Positions 1-8,473 are shown, numbered from the stretch's first letter. The stretch: 35,920 nt of DNA from Pseudonocardia xinjiangensis (GCF_012911925.1 NZ_JAAXKY010000073.1:1-35920), one strand, 5' to 3'. Numbers and translations: made by a program. Notes: generated from the letters alone by a model not told the origin.

Positions 1-897
1 GAGGGGTCTGCTGCGCAGGAAGTCCTGCAGCACCCCGACCGGCGGGGTGAGTGGGCGGTCGCGCACCCGCACGAGACCGATCGTCCGTGTCGTGCGGGGC
101 TCGGTGATCGGCAGCTCCACCACCCCGGGGGTGGCGGGGTGAGCAGCCATCGGTAACAGCGCCACGCCCAGGCCGGCGCCGACGAGCCCGCGCAGGGTCT
201 CGACGTCCCCGCCCTCGAACGCCACCCGCGGCACGAACCCGGCCTCCCGGCACCACGCGTCCACGGTGCCGCGCATGCCGAAGCCCGGCAGGAAGCCGAC
301 GAACGGGTCCCGGGCGGCCTCGGCGAGTGCGACGCCGCCGGTGCGCGCCGCGAGGGGATGGTCGGCGGGGACCGCGAGCCGCAGCTCCTCCTCGCCGAGC
401 GGCTCCGTCTCCAGCCCGGGCTCGTCCGGCAGGGGTGAGGTGAGGGCCAGGTCGGCGTCTCCCGCCCGGAGCCGATCGAGCAGCAACGCGTGGGGGCCCT
501 GCACCAGGTCGAAGCGGATGCCGGGGTGGAACGCCCGGAAGTCGCGCAGGAGCCGGGGGACCGCCGCGGCGCCCAGCGTGGACAGGAACGCGAGGCCCAC
601 GCGGCCGCGCAGCTCGTCGGCGTCGCCCCGGATCTCCCGGACGGCCGCGGCGAGCTCGCCCAGCGCGCGCTCCGCGTGCCGCAGGAGGGTGCGGCCCTCC
701 CGGGTGAGGCGCACCGTGCGACCGGTCCGGACGAACAGCCCGACGCCGAGATCGGCCTCCAGCCGGGCGATGCTGCGGCTGAGCGTCGACTGCGGGACGC
801 CGATCTCCTCCGCCGCATGGGTCATGTGCTCGGCCCGCGCGACGGCGACGAACTGGCTCAGCCGGGGCGCGATGGCGAGGGCGCCGATCTCATCCAT
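1..897 (-). CDS. LysR-family transcriptional regulator (3' end cut by window edge)
   Basis: The reading frame starts at ATG 897 and runs open through base 1, giving 299 residues with no stop, so only the last few residues can be missing (LysR proteins are about 300 aa). The N-terminus begins MDEIGALAIAPRLSQFVAVA and continues with the typical winged HTH: AEEIGVPQSTLSRSIARLE at about residues 33-51, then LGVGLFVRTGRTVRLT. The rest matches a LysR substrate-binding domain, with the usual LAFLSTLG and GLGVALLP stretches. The gene diverges from an MFS exporter at 965. LysR regulators commonly control the gene they diverge from, and the pair resembles E. coli ynfL/ynfM. The effector is unknown. Family assignment is firm; the target gene is inference. 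Confidence 0.93.
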   Translation of the reverse strand, partial: MDEIGALAIAPRLSQFVAVARAEHMTHAAEEIGVPQSTLSRSIARLEADLGVGLFVRTGRTVRLTREGRTLLRHAERALGELAAAVREIRGDADELRGRVGLAFLSTLGAAAVPRLLRDFRAFHPGIRFDLVQGPHALLLDRLRAGDADLALTSPLPDEPGLETEPLGEEELRLAVPADHPLAARTGGVALAEAARDPFVGFLPGFGMRGTVDAWCREAGFVPRVAFEGGDVETLRGLVGAGLGVALLPMAAHPATPGVVELPITEPRTTRTIGLVRVRDRPLTPPVGVLQDFLRSRPL

Positions 898-900
898 AAC

Positions 901-937
901 TGCATCATGGCCTAGCCGAAGATGCATTGGACGCATC
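901..937. promoter_or_regulatory. Putative LysR operator in divergent spacer
   Basis: Three copies of one half-site lie between the divergent LysR and MFS genes: TGCATC at 901-906, GATGCA at 921-926 and GCATC at 933-937. GATGC (921-925) and GCATC (933-937) form an inverted repeat with a 7 bp spacer, and T923/A935 fit the LysR-box rule T-N11-A. The right half overlaps the proposed -35 of the MFS gene. Binding by the adjacent LysR is inference. Confidence 0.55.
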
Positions 938-956
938 GGTCTTCCCGTCCTACGGT
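927..956 (+). promoter_or_regulatory. Putative promoter of the MFS exporter gene
   Basis: TTGGAC at 927-932 and TACGGT at 951-956 are separated by 18 bp and resemble a housekeeping actinobacterial -35/-10 pair. Transcription would start around 962-965, at or just before ATG 965, giving a leaderless or nearly leaderless mRNA. This fits the absence of a Shine-Dalgarno sequence before that ATG. Confidence 0.4.
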
Positions 957-964
957 CGATAGCG

Positions 965-2218
965 ATGACAACGATCTCTGCTGACGCCGCTCCCGCCGCC
1001 ACCACCGGCCACGAGCGGGGCACCCCCGGCTACCGCCGGCTCGGCGCGGCGATGTGGTGCGCGGGTCTCGCCACGTTCGTGCTGGTCTACTGCGTGCAAG
1101 GGCTGCTCCCGACGCTGGCCGACCAGTTCCACCTCTCGTCGTCGACGTCCAGCCTGGCGCTGTCGGCGACGACGGGGGCACTCGCCCTCGCCGTGGTGCC
1201 GCTCGCCACGCTGGCCGAGTCGTGGGGCCGCGTGCGGGTGATGACGATCGCACTGGCGACCACGGCCGTGCTGGGCGTGCTCGCCCCCCTGGCGCCGAAC
1301 TTCCCCGCGCTCGTCGGGATCCGGGCGCTGCAGGGGGTGGCGATCGCCGCGCTCCCGGCGCTCGCGATGTCCCACATGACGCGCGAGGTGGCGCCGCGGT
1401 GGCTCGGCAGCGCCGTCGGGCTCCTGATCGCGGGGAACACCCTCGGTGGGCTCTCGGGGCGGCTGATCGCCGGAGCCGTGGCCGACGTCGCGGGCTGGCG
1501 GATCGCCCTCGGTGTGATCGGCGTGCTCTCGATCATCTGCACCGTGGTGTTCCGGTTGCTGCTGCCGCCCGCGCAAGCTCCGGCGCCCGCGCAGGTGCGG
1601 CTCGGCGAGCTGGGCCCGCTCGTGCGTGTGCACCTGCGCGACCCCGGTCTCGTGTGCCTGTTCGGTATCGGGTTCCTGCTGATGGGCGCCTTCGTGACCG
1701 TCTACAACTACCTGGGCTTCCGGCTGCTGGCCCCGCCGTTCGACCTGCCGCCCCAGCTCGTCGGCCTGATCTTCCTCGGCTACATCGCCGGCACCTGGGC
1801 CTCGACGACCGCCGGCCGGCTCGGTGACCGGATCGGGCGGCGCAAGGTGATGTGGGGTGCGGTGCTCGTCGGTGTGCTGGGTGCGTGGGTGACGGTGCCG
1901 GACCACCTGCTCGCCGTGCTGGCCGGCCTCCTGCTCGTCACGATCGGGTTCTTCGGCGCCCACTCCCTGGCGAGCAGCTGGGTCGGCAGGCGCGCGACGC
2001 TCCTGCCCGGGGGGTCGCCGGGCGTGGCGTCCTCGCTGTACCTCTGCACGTACTACCTGGGCAGCAGCATCGGCGGGGCCGTCGGGGGCATCGCCTACGA
2101 CGAGGCCGGCTGGCTGGGTGTGGTCGTCTACGTGAGCGGGCTGCTGGTGGCGGCGCTGGGACTGGCCCTGTGGCTGCGCAGGGTCCCCGCCCCGCAGCAC
2201 GCCGCCGCTACGGCGTGA
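965..2218 (+). CDS. MFS transporter, YnfM-like exporter
   Basis: A 417-residue integral membrane protein with about twelve hydrophobic segments, typical of a major facilitator drug/metabolite:H+ antiporter. The loop after TM2 has the MFS signature region (LAESWGRVRVMT), and the second half repeats it as AGRLGDRIGRRKVMW. ATG 965 is the start because it follows the divergent spacer and opens the first hydrophobic helix about 30 residues later. The frame stays open far upstream, but that stretch is antisense to the LysR gene and reads as low-complexity R/S/A. The 3' end overlaps the convergent epoxide hydrolase gene by 11 bp. Control by the divergent LysR is likely. The substrate cannot be told from sequence. 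Confidence 0.92.
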   Translation: MTTISADAAPAATTGHERGTPGYRRLGAAMWCAGLATFVLVYCVQGLLPTLADQFHLSSSTSSLALSATTGALALAVVPLATLAESWGRVRVMTIALATTAVLGVLAPLAPNFPALVGIRALQGVAIAALPALAMSHMTREVAPRWLGSAVGLLIAGNTLGGLSGRLIAGAVADVAGWRIALGVIGVLSIICTVVFRLLLPPAQAPAPAQVRLGELGPLVRVHLRDPGLVCLFGIGFLLMGAFVTVYNYLGFRLLAPPFDLPPQLVGLIFLGYIAGTWASTTAGRLGDRIGRRKVMWGAVLVGVLGAWVTVPDHLLAVLAGLLLVTIGFFGAHSLASSWVGRRATLLPGGSPGVASSLYLCTYYLGSSIGGAVGGIAYDEAGWLGVVVYVSGLLVAALGLALWLRRVPAPQHAAATA

Positions 2219-3179
2219 TCGAGTCCAGGAAGCCGAGCAGCACGCGGTTCACCTGATCCGCCGCCTCCTGCTGGACCCAGTGGCCTGCCCCGTCGACGAT
2301 CACCGTGCCGCGGTGGTCGTCGAGCCATTCGTCCTGCTTGCCGGGCGAGGTCAGCACCAGCACCGGGTCGAGCTGGCCGCCGATGAAGAAGCTCGGCACC
2401 GTGACGTGCGCGCCGGCGAGCTGTGGGGTGAGCTCCCAGTTGCGGTCGACGTTGCGGTACCAGTTCAGGCCGCCGGTGAAGCCCGTGCGACGGAACTCCT
2501 CCACGTAGTGCTCCAGCTCGGCAGGCTCCAGCCAGCTCGGCAGCTCCCGCGGCTCCGGGAAGCGGTCGATGAAGCCGCGGCCGTCGTCGGCGCCGCGCAG
2601 GATCTCGCCGGCTCCCCGCTCGGTCCGGGTGCCGCCGAGCAGCCGTCGCATCGTCCGCGCGGGGTCGGCGTCCAGCTCCGCGTCGGCGACGCCGGGCTCC
2701 TGGAAGTAGAGGATGTAGAAGAACGAGTCGCCGGTCGCGGCCCGCCAGAGCTCCGTGGGCGGCCGCTGTGCCCGCGGTGTGAACGGCACGCTCATCCCGC
2801 AAACACCCGCGACGCGGTCGGGGTGCAGCAGGGCGGTCTGCCAGACGACCGACGAGCCCCAGTCGTGGCCCACGAACACGGCCTTCTCCTCGCCGAGCTC
2901 GTCGAGCAGGGCGATGAGATCACCCGTGAGATGCAGGATGTCGTACCGGTCGATGCCCTCCGGGGCCGACGTCCGGCCGTATCCCCGCTGGTCGGGGGCG
3001 ATCGCCCGGTAGCCGGCCGCGGCGACCGCGCCGATCTGGTGCCGCCAGGAGTAGGCGAGCTCCGGGAACCCGTGGGCGAAGATCACCGGTGGCCCGCTCC
3101 CCTCCTCCACCACGTGCATCTCGATGCCGTTGACGTCGACGCTGCGCTGGGGCACGGGGCGGACTCCTTGCTGGGACAT
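2208..3179 (-). CDS. Alpha/beta hydrolase, epoxide hydrolase type
   Basis: A 323-residue alpha/beta hydrolase of the epoxide hydrolase subgroup. HGFPE at 36-40 supplies the oxyanion-side HGxP motif. GHDWGS at 104-109 puts the nucleophile at Asp106, as in epoxide hydrolases and haloalkane dehalogenases rather than Ser esterases. D271 (GGQLDP) is the likely acid and H300 (GAGHW) the base. The cap contains GGLNWYRN, the segment that carries a ring-opening Tyr in epoxide hydrolases. It is the last gene of a minus-strand operon, 41 bp after the acyl-CoA ligase. Its place in the operon suggests it opens an epoxide in the same degradation route, though it could serve detoxification. ATG 3179 excludes the long antisense-like extension. 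Confidence 0.9.
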   Translation of the reverse strand: MSQQGVRPVPQRSVDVNGIEMHVVEEGSGPPVIFAHGFPELAYSWRHQIGAVAAAGYRAIAPDQRGYGRTSAPEGIDRYDILHLTGDLIALLDELGEEKAVFVGHDWGSSVVWQTALLHPDRVAGVCGMSVPFTPRAQRPPTELWRAATGDSFFYILYFQEPGVADAELDADPARTMRRLLGGTRTERGAGEILRGADDGRGFIDRFPEPRELPSWLEPAELEHYVEEFRRTGFTGGLNWYRNVDRNWELTPQLAGAHVTVPSFFIGGQLDPVLVLTSPGKQDEWLDDHRGTVIVDGAGHWVQQEAADQVNRVLLGFLDSITP

Positions 3180-3220
3180 CCTGGTGACGGCCCTTGTCAG
3201 ACCGTAATACTCCGCTGGAG

Positions 3221-4732
3221 CTACGCCGGTCCCGGCGCGATGGCACGCAGCCTGCCCTTCTGCACCTTGCCGGAGCCGGTGCGCGGCAGCGCGTCGACCA
3301 GCTCGAAATCGACGGGGACCTTGTACTTCGCCAGCCGCTCGGCCACGTGCTGGTGCAGTTGCCGGGCGCCTGCCGTGGCGCCGGGGCGCAGCACCACGAA
3401 CGCCTTGCCGGCCTCGCCCCATTTCTCGTGTGGGACGCCGATGACCGCGCACTCGGCCACCGCGGGGTGCTCGAACAGCACGCCCTCCACCTCCGCGGGG
3501 TACACGTTCTCCCCGCCGGAGATGTACATGTCCTTCAGCCGGTCGACGATGTGCAGGTGCCCGTCCTGGTCGACGGTCGCGAGGTCCCCGGAGTGGAACC
3601 AGCCGTCGGTGAACGCCGCGGCCGTGGCTGCGGGGTCGCCCCAGTAGCCGGGGGTGACGTTGGGCCCCCGCACGAGCACCTCGCCCGGCTCGCCGACCTC
3701 GACGTCGGTGAGGTCGGGGCGGACCACCCGCACGTCGGCGAAGAAGACCGGCACGCCGACCGACCCGGCCTTGGCGACGCTCTCCCGCGCCTCCAGGAAC
3801 GTGGCGCCCGGCGCGGTCTCGGTGAGCCCGTAGCCCTGGCAGAACACGAGCCCGCGGTCCTGGAAGGTCGTGATCAGGGCCGGTGGCACGGGCGCACCAC
3901 CGGTCATGAGGTTGCGGAGCGACGACAGGTCGGCGGTGCACCACCGCGGCGACCGGGCGAGCTCGGCGAACATCGTGGTGACCCCGAACATCCACGTGAT
4001 CCGGTGCCGCGCGATCAGGTCGTAGCAGGAGTCCACGTCCCAGCGCGGCATGATCACCGAGCAGGCGCCCTTCAGGAAGGTGGGCAGCAGCGTCTGGTTC
4101 AGGGCCGCGACGTGGAACAGAGGGGCGCTGACCAGCGTGACCTCGTCGGAGGCGACGTCGACACCGATCATGATGTTGACGCAGTTCCACACGACGTTCG
4201 CGTGGGTGAGGACGGCTCCCTTCGGGCGCCCGGTCGTGCCGGAGGTGTAGAGGATCAGCGCCGGCTCGTCCTGGTGCACGGGTTCGTCGATCGGGGTCGG
4301 GTCACCGGAGCGCACCCAGGGCTCGTAGTCGATCTCGCCGGACGCCGGGTCCCGGAGGGCGACGACCGCCCGCAGCGCACCCCGGTCCGCCGGTGCCGGG
4401 CAGTTCGGCGCGCGGACCAGCACCGAGGCTCCGGAGTGCTCGATCATGTACCCGATCTCGGGGGCGGCCAGCCGCCAGTTCAGCGGCACGAAGACGGCGC
4501 CGAGCAGGTGGGTGGCGAACAGCGTCTCGGCGAACGCCGGGTGGTTCGGGCCGAGGAAGGCGACCCGGTCACCGCGGCGCACACCGGCCGAACGCAGCTG
4601 CGCGGCCAGCCTCGTCGCCCGCTCGTGCACCTCGGCGAACGTGGTCGTCGCATCCTCGTGGACGAACGCGGTGCGCCCCGGCGACATCTGCGCCCGCCGC
4701 GCAGGCCACCCCCCGATGCCGTGGTTGCGCAT
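3221..4732 (-). CDS. Acyl-CoA ligase (FadD-like, ANL superfamily)
   Basis: A 503-residue AMP-forming acid:CoA ligase. The ATP/AMP motif LYTSGTTGRPKG lies at 161-172. Further on are GYGLTETAPG, then DGWFHSGDLATVDQDGHLHI, the hinge DRLKDMYISGGENVYPAEVE, and near the C-terminus PRTGSGKVQKGRLR with the catalytic Lys of the A10 motif. Everything needed for adenylation and thioesterification is present. ATG 4732 lies 2 nt after the stop of the transporter gene, so translation is probably coupled. The substrate is unknown: FadD-like enzymes of this length act on medium-chain, aromatic or steroid-derived acids. In this operon it should activate whatever the MHS transporter imports. Confidence 0.93.
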   Translation of the reverse strand: MRNHGIGGWPARRAQMSPGRTAFVHEDATTTFAEVHERATRLAAQLRSAGVRRGDRVAFLGPNHPAFAETLFATHLLGAVFVPLNWRLAAPEIGYMIEHSGASVLVRAPNCPAPADRGALRAVVALRDPASGEIDYEPWVRSGDPTPIDEPVHQDEPALILYTSGTTGRPKGAVLTHANVVWNCVNIMIGVDVASDEVTLVSAPLFHVAALNQTLLPTFLKGACSVIMPRWDVDSCYDLIARHRITWMFGVTTMFAELARSPRWCTADLSSLRNLMTGGAPVPPALITTFQDRGLVFCQGYGLTETAPGATFLEARESVAKAGSVGVPVFFADVRVVRPDLTDVEVGEPGEVLVRGPNVTPGYWGDPAATAAAFTDGWFHSGDLATVDQDGHLHIVDRLKDMYISGGENVYPAEVEGVLFEHPAVAECAVIGVPHEKWGEAGKAFVVLRPGATAGARQLHQHVAERLAKYKVPVDFELVDALPRTGSGKVQKGRLRAIAPGPA

Positions 4733-4734
4733 GC

Positions 4735-6063
4735 TCAGCTGATCGTCGTCGTCGGGGCGGCGGCGGCCGGGGACGGCGGGTTCTCGGTGAGGCTGTTCCC
4801 GCTCGTCTCCGCGAGCAGCACCACGCACACCACGGTGAGCAGGCAGAACCCGGCGATGATCAGCGAGATCGTCGTCGTCGAGCCGCCGCCGGCGAGAACG
4901 GAGGCGAACAGCACCGGCGCGAGCCCGGCACCCAGCCCGGACAGCTGGTAGCCCAGCGACGCGCCGGTGTACCGGCTGCGGGTGCTGAACAGCTCCGTGC
5001 ACAACGCGGCGAGCGGCCCGTACATCGCCGGCTGGATCACGGCCTGGCCGACCACCAGCGCGACCACGAGCACCACGACGTCACCGCTGTCGACCATCGG
5101 GAACAGCAGGAAGCTGAACACCGCCATCGCCACCGCGCCGGCAAGGACGACGGGCCGGCGTCCCAGTCGATCCGACAGCGCCGAGAAGCCGATGATGCCG
5201 ATCACGGCGAGCACCGAGGACAAGGTGAGGCCGTTCAGCACGGTCTGGCGGCTGTAGCCGGCCTCCACCCCGTAGGCGATGAGGAACGTGGTCAGCGTGC
5301 CCTGCGCCACGAACGCGGCCAGCCCGATCCCCACGGCGAGCAGCAGGTTGCGGGGGTGGTTGCGCAGCACGTCGAACAGCGGGACGCGTGCGGTCTTCCC
5401 GGCTGCCGCGAAGACCGGCGTCTCCTCGACCTTGAGCCTGATGAACAGGCCGATCCCGAGGAGCAGGATGCTGAGCAGGAAGGGCACCCGCCACCCCCAG
5501 ACGAGGAACGCCTCCTCGCCGGCGATCGCCGCGGACGCCGTGAGCGCGACGGTCGAGAGCACCATGCCGCAGGGCGCACCGGCGTTGGTGAAGCTCGCCC
5601 ACAGCCCGCGCCGGGACGTGGCGTGCTCGGCCGACATCAGCACCGCGCCGCCCCATTCGCCGCCGACGGCCACGCCCTGCAGGATGCGCAGCGTGACGAG
5701 AATGATCGGCGCCCAGATGCCGATCTGCCCGTAGGTCGGGAGCGCCCCGATCAGGAAGCTCACGACGCCCATCAGCGTCATGGTGGTGACCAGCATCTTC
5801 TTCCGGCCGATGCGGTCACCGAAGTGGCCGAACAGGATCCCGCCGAGCGGCCGGGCGAGGTAACCCGCCGCGAACGTCCCGAAGCTCGCCACGGTTGCCG
5901 TCAACGGATCGAGCGTGGAGAAGAACACCTTCCCGAACACCACCGCGGAGGCGGTGGCGTAGAGCAGGAAGTCGTAGTACTCGATCACGCTGCCGACGAA
6001 GCTGGATGCGACCGCACGTCGGAGCTGGACGGTGGAGTGGGTGGTGGCTGCCGGGTTCGCCAT
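4735..6063 (-). CDS. MHS-family MFS transporter (metabolite:H+ symporter)
   Basis: A 442-residue MFS protein of the metabolite:H+ symporter group (ShiA/ProP/KgtP relatives). The diagnostic features are SVIEYYDFLLYATAS in the first helix and PLGGILFGHFGDRIGRKKML at the TM2-TM3 loop; a second copy, ALSDRLGRRPVV, follows in the C-terminal half. About twelve helices are visible. These transporters usually import organic acids or zwitterions. I chose ATG 6063 because an AGGG lies 9 nt upstream; ATG 6072 (three residues longer) has that AGGG too close. The gene lies 34 bp after the MaoC gene and 2 bp before the ligase gene, so it probably imports the acid the ligase activates. The substrate is inference. 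Confidence 0.9.
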   Translation of the reverse strand: MANPAATTHSTVQLRRAVASSFVGSVIEYYDFLLYATASAVVFGKVFFSTLDPLTATVASFGTFAAGYLARPLGGILFGHFGDRIGRKKMLVTTMTLMGVVSFLIGALPTYGQIGIWAPIILVTLRILQGVAVGGEWGGAVLMSAEHATSRRGLWASFTNAGAPCGMVLSTVALTASAAIAGEEAFLVWGWRVPFLLSILLLGIGLFIRLKVEETPVFAAAGKTARVPLFDVLRNHPRNLLLAVGIGLAAFVAQGTLTTFLIAYGVEAGYSRQTVLNGLTLSSVLAVIGIIGFSALSDRLGRRPVVLAGAVAMAVFSFLLFPMVDSGDVVVLVVALVVGQAVIQPAMYGPLAALCTELFSTRSRYTGASLGYQLSGLGAGLAPVLFASVLAGGGSTTTISLIIAGFCLLTVVCVVLLAETSGNSLTENPPSPAAAAPTTTIS

Positions 6064-6097
6064 GGTGGACATCCCTACGTTGGGCGCGGGCGAGGGG

Positions 6098-6568
6098 TTA
6101 TGCGTAGTGCCGGAACAGCGCCTGTGCGACACAGGCCGGTTTCGTGGAGCCGTCGATCTCGATCGTGAAGGTCAGGGCCATCTGCACGCCGTTCCCGCCG
6201 ACCTCGTCGACGGAGTCGACCGTGCCGTGCAGCCGGATCCGGCTGCCGACGGGGACGGGGCTGGGAAAGCGCACCTTCTCCAGCCCGTAGTTGACGCTCA
6301 TCGACGTCCCGCGGATCTCCAGCAGTTCGCCGAAGAGCGGGATGATCAAGGAGAGCGTCAGGTAGCCGTGCGCGATCGTCGTGCCGAAGGGACCGGTGCG
6401 GGCCCGCTCCGCGTCGACGTGGATCCACTGGTGGTCATCGGTCGCATCGGCGAAGGTGTCGACGCGGTCCTGGGTGATCTCGTGCCATGCCGTGACGCCG
6501 AGATCGGCGCCGGCGAGCGCCGTGAGCTCCTCGATGCCGGTGGCGACGGTGGTCGCAGCGTTGGTCAT
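6098..6568 (-). CDS. MaoC-family (R)-enoyl-CoA hydratase
   Basis: A 156-residue single hot-dog protein. The hydratase-2 active site is intact: DDHQWIH at 44-50 provides the Asp (D45) and His (H50) pair spaced as in PhaJ/MaoC enzymes, followed by GPFGTTIAHGYLTLSLI, the typical second helix region. It should add water to a trans-2-enoyl-CoA. Its ATG overlaps the stop of the upstream amidohydrolase gene by 4 nt (ATGA), so the two are translationally coupled. With the SDR and ligase of the same operon it can supply the hydration step of a beta-oxidation-like route. No acyl-CoA dehydrogenase or thiolase is present nearby. Confidence 0.92.
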   Translation of the reverse strand: MTNAATTVATGIEELTALAGADLGVTAWHEITQDRVDTFADATDDHQWIHVDAERARTGPFGTTIAHGYLTLSLIIPLFGELLEIRGTSMSVNYGLEKVRFPSPVPVGSRIRLHGTVDSVDEVGGNGVQMALTFTIEIDGSTKPACVAQALFRHYA

Positions 6569-7464
6569 GACCGCCGCTCCGCGAGGCCGAGCAGCGCGGC
6601 GGCGTTGTCCTTGAGGATCTTCGGCCGGACCTCGGGCTTGATCTCCAGCTTCGCGAAGTCCGCCAGCCAGCGGTCCGGCGTGATGACCGGGTAGTCCGAG
6701 CCGAACAGCACCTTGTCCTTGAGCAGCGAGTTCGCGTACCGGACGAGCTGCGGCGGGAAGTACTTCGGCGACCACCCGGACAGGTCGATGTAGACGGACG
6801 GCTTGTGGGTGGCCACGGCCAGCGCCTCGTCCTGCCACGGGAACGACGGATGGGCGAGGATGATCCGCAGGTCGGGGAAGTCGACGGCCACGTCGTCGAC
6901 GAGCATGGGGTTCGAGTACTTCAGGTGGATCCCGCCCCCGCCGGGCACGCCGGCGCCGATCCCGGTCTGGCCGGTGTGGAACAGCGCGGGGACGCCCAGC
7001 TCCTCGATCGCCTCGTAGAGCGGGTAGGCCATGGGGTCGTTCGGGGAGAAGCCCTGCATGCTCGGGTGGAACTTGAACCCGCGCACGCCGTGGTCCTCGA
7101 CGAGCCGCCGCGCCTCGCGCACGCCCGCCCGGCCCTTCCACGGGTCGACGCTGGCGAACGGGATCAGCACGTCGGCGTGCTCGGCGCAGGACTGCGCGAC
7201 CTCCTCGTTGGCGATCCGGGGGTGTCCCGTGGCGTGCTCTGCGTCGACCGTGAACACCACCGCCGCCATGCGGCGTTCGCGGTAGTACGCGGCCATCTCC
7301 GGGATCGTCGGCCGGCGGTGGTCGTGAGCGCCGAAGTAGTCGGCCGAGGCATCGAACAGCTCGGGGCTCAACGACACGTGACCGGTGGCGGACACCTCGG
7401 CGTGGGTGTGGACGTCGATCGCGACGAGCGCGTCGACGTCGATCGTGGCGGCGGGTGCGCTCAC
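6565..7464 (-). CDS. Amidohydrolase-2 family metal-dependent hydrolase/decarboxylase
   Basis: A 299-residue TIM-barrel amidohydrolase of the ACMSD / gamma-resorcylate decarboxylase type. The metal-site residues are all visible: HTH at 19-21, FKFHPS, ALFHTGQTG, ILAHPSFPW and LFGSDYPV (metal Asp). Family members hydrolyse lactones or C-N bonds or decarboxylate aromatic and dienoic acids, so the reaction cannot be fixed from sequence. The start is GTG 7464, overlapping the SDR stop by 4 nt (GTGA). Its position in a CoA-ligase/hydratase/dehydrogenase operon that lacks a thiolase suggests it handles a ring-opening, deacylation or decarboxylation step. That role is inference. Confidence 0.9.
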   Translation of the reverse strand: MSAPAATIDVDALVAIDVHTHAEVSATGHVSLSPELFDASADYFGAHDHRRPTIPEMAAYYRERRMAAVVFTVDAEHATGHPRIANEEVAQSCAEHADVLIPFASVDPWKGRAGVREARRLVEDHGVRGFKFHPSMQGFSPNDPMAYPLYEAIEELGVPALFHTGQTGIGAGVPGGGGIHLKYSNPMLVDDVAVDFPDLRIILAHPSFPWQDEALAVATHKPSVYIDLSGWSPKYFPPQLVRYANSLLKDKVLFGSDYPVITPDRWLADFAKLEIKPEVRPKILKDNAAALLGLAERRS

Positions 7465-8378
7465 GGCTGCCCCGCCCGAGCGGCGGGCATCGGAATGCCG
7501 TAGGTCTCCGGGGTGCGGCCGAGGCCGCCCGGCCACGCGGCCGCGATGGCGTCGGCGCTCCAGCCGCCCTCGGCGTAGGCCGTCGCGCGCTCGTGCGGGT
7601 GGGCCCACAGGGTGAGCTTGTCACCGCCGATGCCGATGGCCTGCCCGGTGACGTCCGCCGCCGCGTCCGAGGCCAGGAAGACCACCAGGCCGGCGACGTC
7701 CTGGGCTGTACCGAACCCCTCGTCGTGGCGCAGCCACGATGGCAGCGGCTCGTCCCGCTGCTCCAGCGCCTCGACGTACGGGGCGAACGCCGGGATCGTG
7801 CGGGTCATGTCGGTGGCCGCCACCGGGACGATCGCGTTCGCCGTGATCCCGGCCTTCGCCAGCTCCAACGCCCAGGTCCGCGCCATCGCGGCGATCCCTG
7901 CCTTGGCGGCCGCGTAGTTCGTCTGACCGAAGTTGCCGCGCTGTCCGGCAGGGGACGCGGCGAGGATCAGCCGGCCGCCGGTGCCCTGCGCGCGCATCTG
8001 CACGACGGCCGCGCGGGCGCACGTGAACGTCCCCCGCAGGTGTACCTCGACCACGGCGTCGAAGTCTTCGTCGGTCATCTTCCACAGAACCCTGTCCCGC
8101 AGGATCCCGGCGTTGGTGACCATCACGTCGAGGTGTCCGAAGGCCGACACCGCGCGGTCCACGAGCCGGTCGGCGGCGTCGGCCGAGCCCACCGCGACGA
8201 GCTCGGCGACGGCCGATCCGCCGCGCTCACCGATCCGCCGTACGGCGCGCTCGGCCGCGTCGGCGTCGACGTCGTTGACCACGACCGCGGCGCCCGCAGC
8301 GGCCAGCGCCTCGGCGTAGGCCAGCCCGAGGCCGCGACCGCTGCCGGTCACCACCGCCACCCGCCCTGTCAGGTCCAT
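7461..8378 (-). CDS. Short-chain dehydrogenase/reductase (hydroxyacyl-CoA dehydrogenase-like)
   Basis: A 305-residue classical SDR. It has the dinucleotide motif TGSGRGLG at 11-18, NAG at 89-91, and the catalytic set Ser142, Tyr155, Lys159 (YAAAK). Asp36 at the end of the second beta strand points to NAD(H) rather than NADP(H). The enzyme is about 50 residues longer than a minimal SDR, with a C-terminal extension after GGDKLTLW, as in the SDR modules of 17-beta-HSD4-like hydroxyacyl-CoA dehydrogenases. ATG 8378 has AGGG eight bases upstream. It is the first gene of the six-gene operon and diverges from the PaaX-type regulator. Oxidation of the 3-hydroxyacyl-CoA made by the MaoC protein is the likely step. 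Confidence 0.92.
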   Translation of the reverse strand: MDLTGRVAVVTGSGRGLGLAYAEALAAAGAAVVVNDVDADAAERAVRRIGERGGSAVAELVAVGSADAADRLVDRAVSAFGHLDVMVTNAGILRDRVLWKMTDEDFDAVVEVHLRGTFTCARAAVVQMRAQGTGGRLILAASPAGQRGNFGQTNYAAAKAGIAAMARTWALELAKAGITANAIVPVAATDMTRTIPAFAPYVEALEQRDEPLPSWLRHDEGFGTAQDVAGLVVFLASDAAADVTGQAIGIGGDKLTLWAHPHERATAYAEGGWSADAIAAAWPGGLGRTPETYGIPMPAARAGQP

Positions 8379-8417
8379 CGCCACATCCCTTGCTCGAATG
8401 CGGCGAAACGTTAGGCG

Positions 8418-8441
8418 CAACTGTGACGACCGTCAACGTTG
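8418..8441. promoter_or_regulatory. Imperfect 24 bp inverted repeat, putative PaaX operator
   Basis: Arms CAACTGTGACG (8418-8428) and CGTCAACGTTG (8431-8441) flank a 2 bp centre and match at 9 of 11 positions, with a perfect inner core TGACG/CGTCA. The site lies midway between the divergent SDR operon and the PaaX-type gene and overlaps the proposed -35 of the latter. It is the best operator candidate for the local regulator. Confidence 0.6.
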
Positions 8442-8467
8442 TGCCCAGTATTGCCCGGGGCTACCCT
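8439..8467 (+). promoter_or_regulatory. Putative promoter of the PaaX-type gene (leaderless mRNA)
   Basis: TTGTGC (8439-8444) and TACCCT (8462-8467) are 17 bp apart. The -10 ends six bases before GTG 8474, so transcription should begin at or beside the start codon. No ribosome binding site is seen, in keeping with a leaderless message. Confidence 0.45.
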
Positions 8468-8473
8468 CGCCGG

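Noticed and set aside
266..964. N-terminal 233-codon extension of the MFS gene frame
   Set aside because: It is antisense to the LysR gene, low-complexity R/S/A-rich, and unrelated to any transporter.
950..2200. 416-codon minus-strand open frame
   Set aside because: Antisense to the MFS gene; charged, repetitive composition without a fold.
3194..6168. 585- and 591-codon plus-strand open frames
   Set aside because: Antisense to the ligase, MHS transporter and MaoC genes; no recognisable domain.
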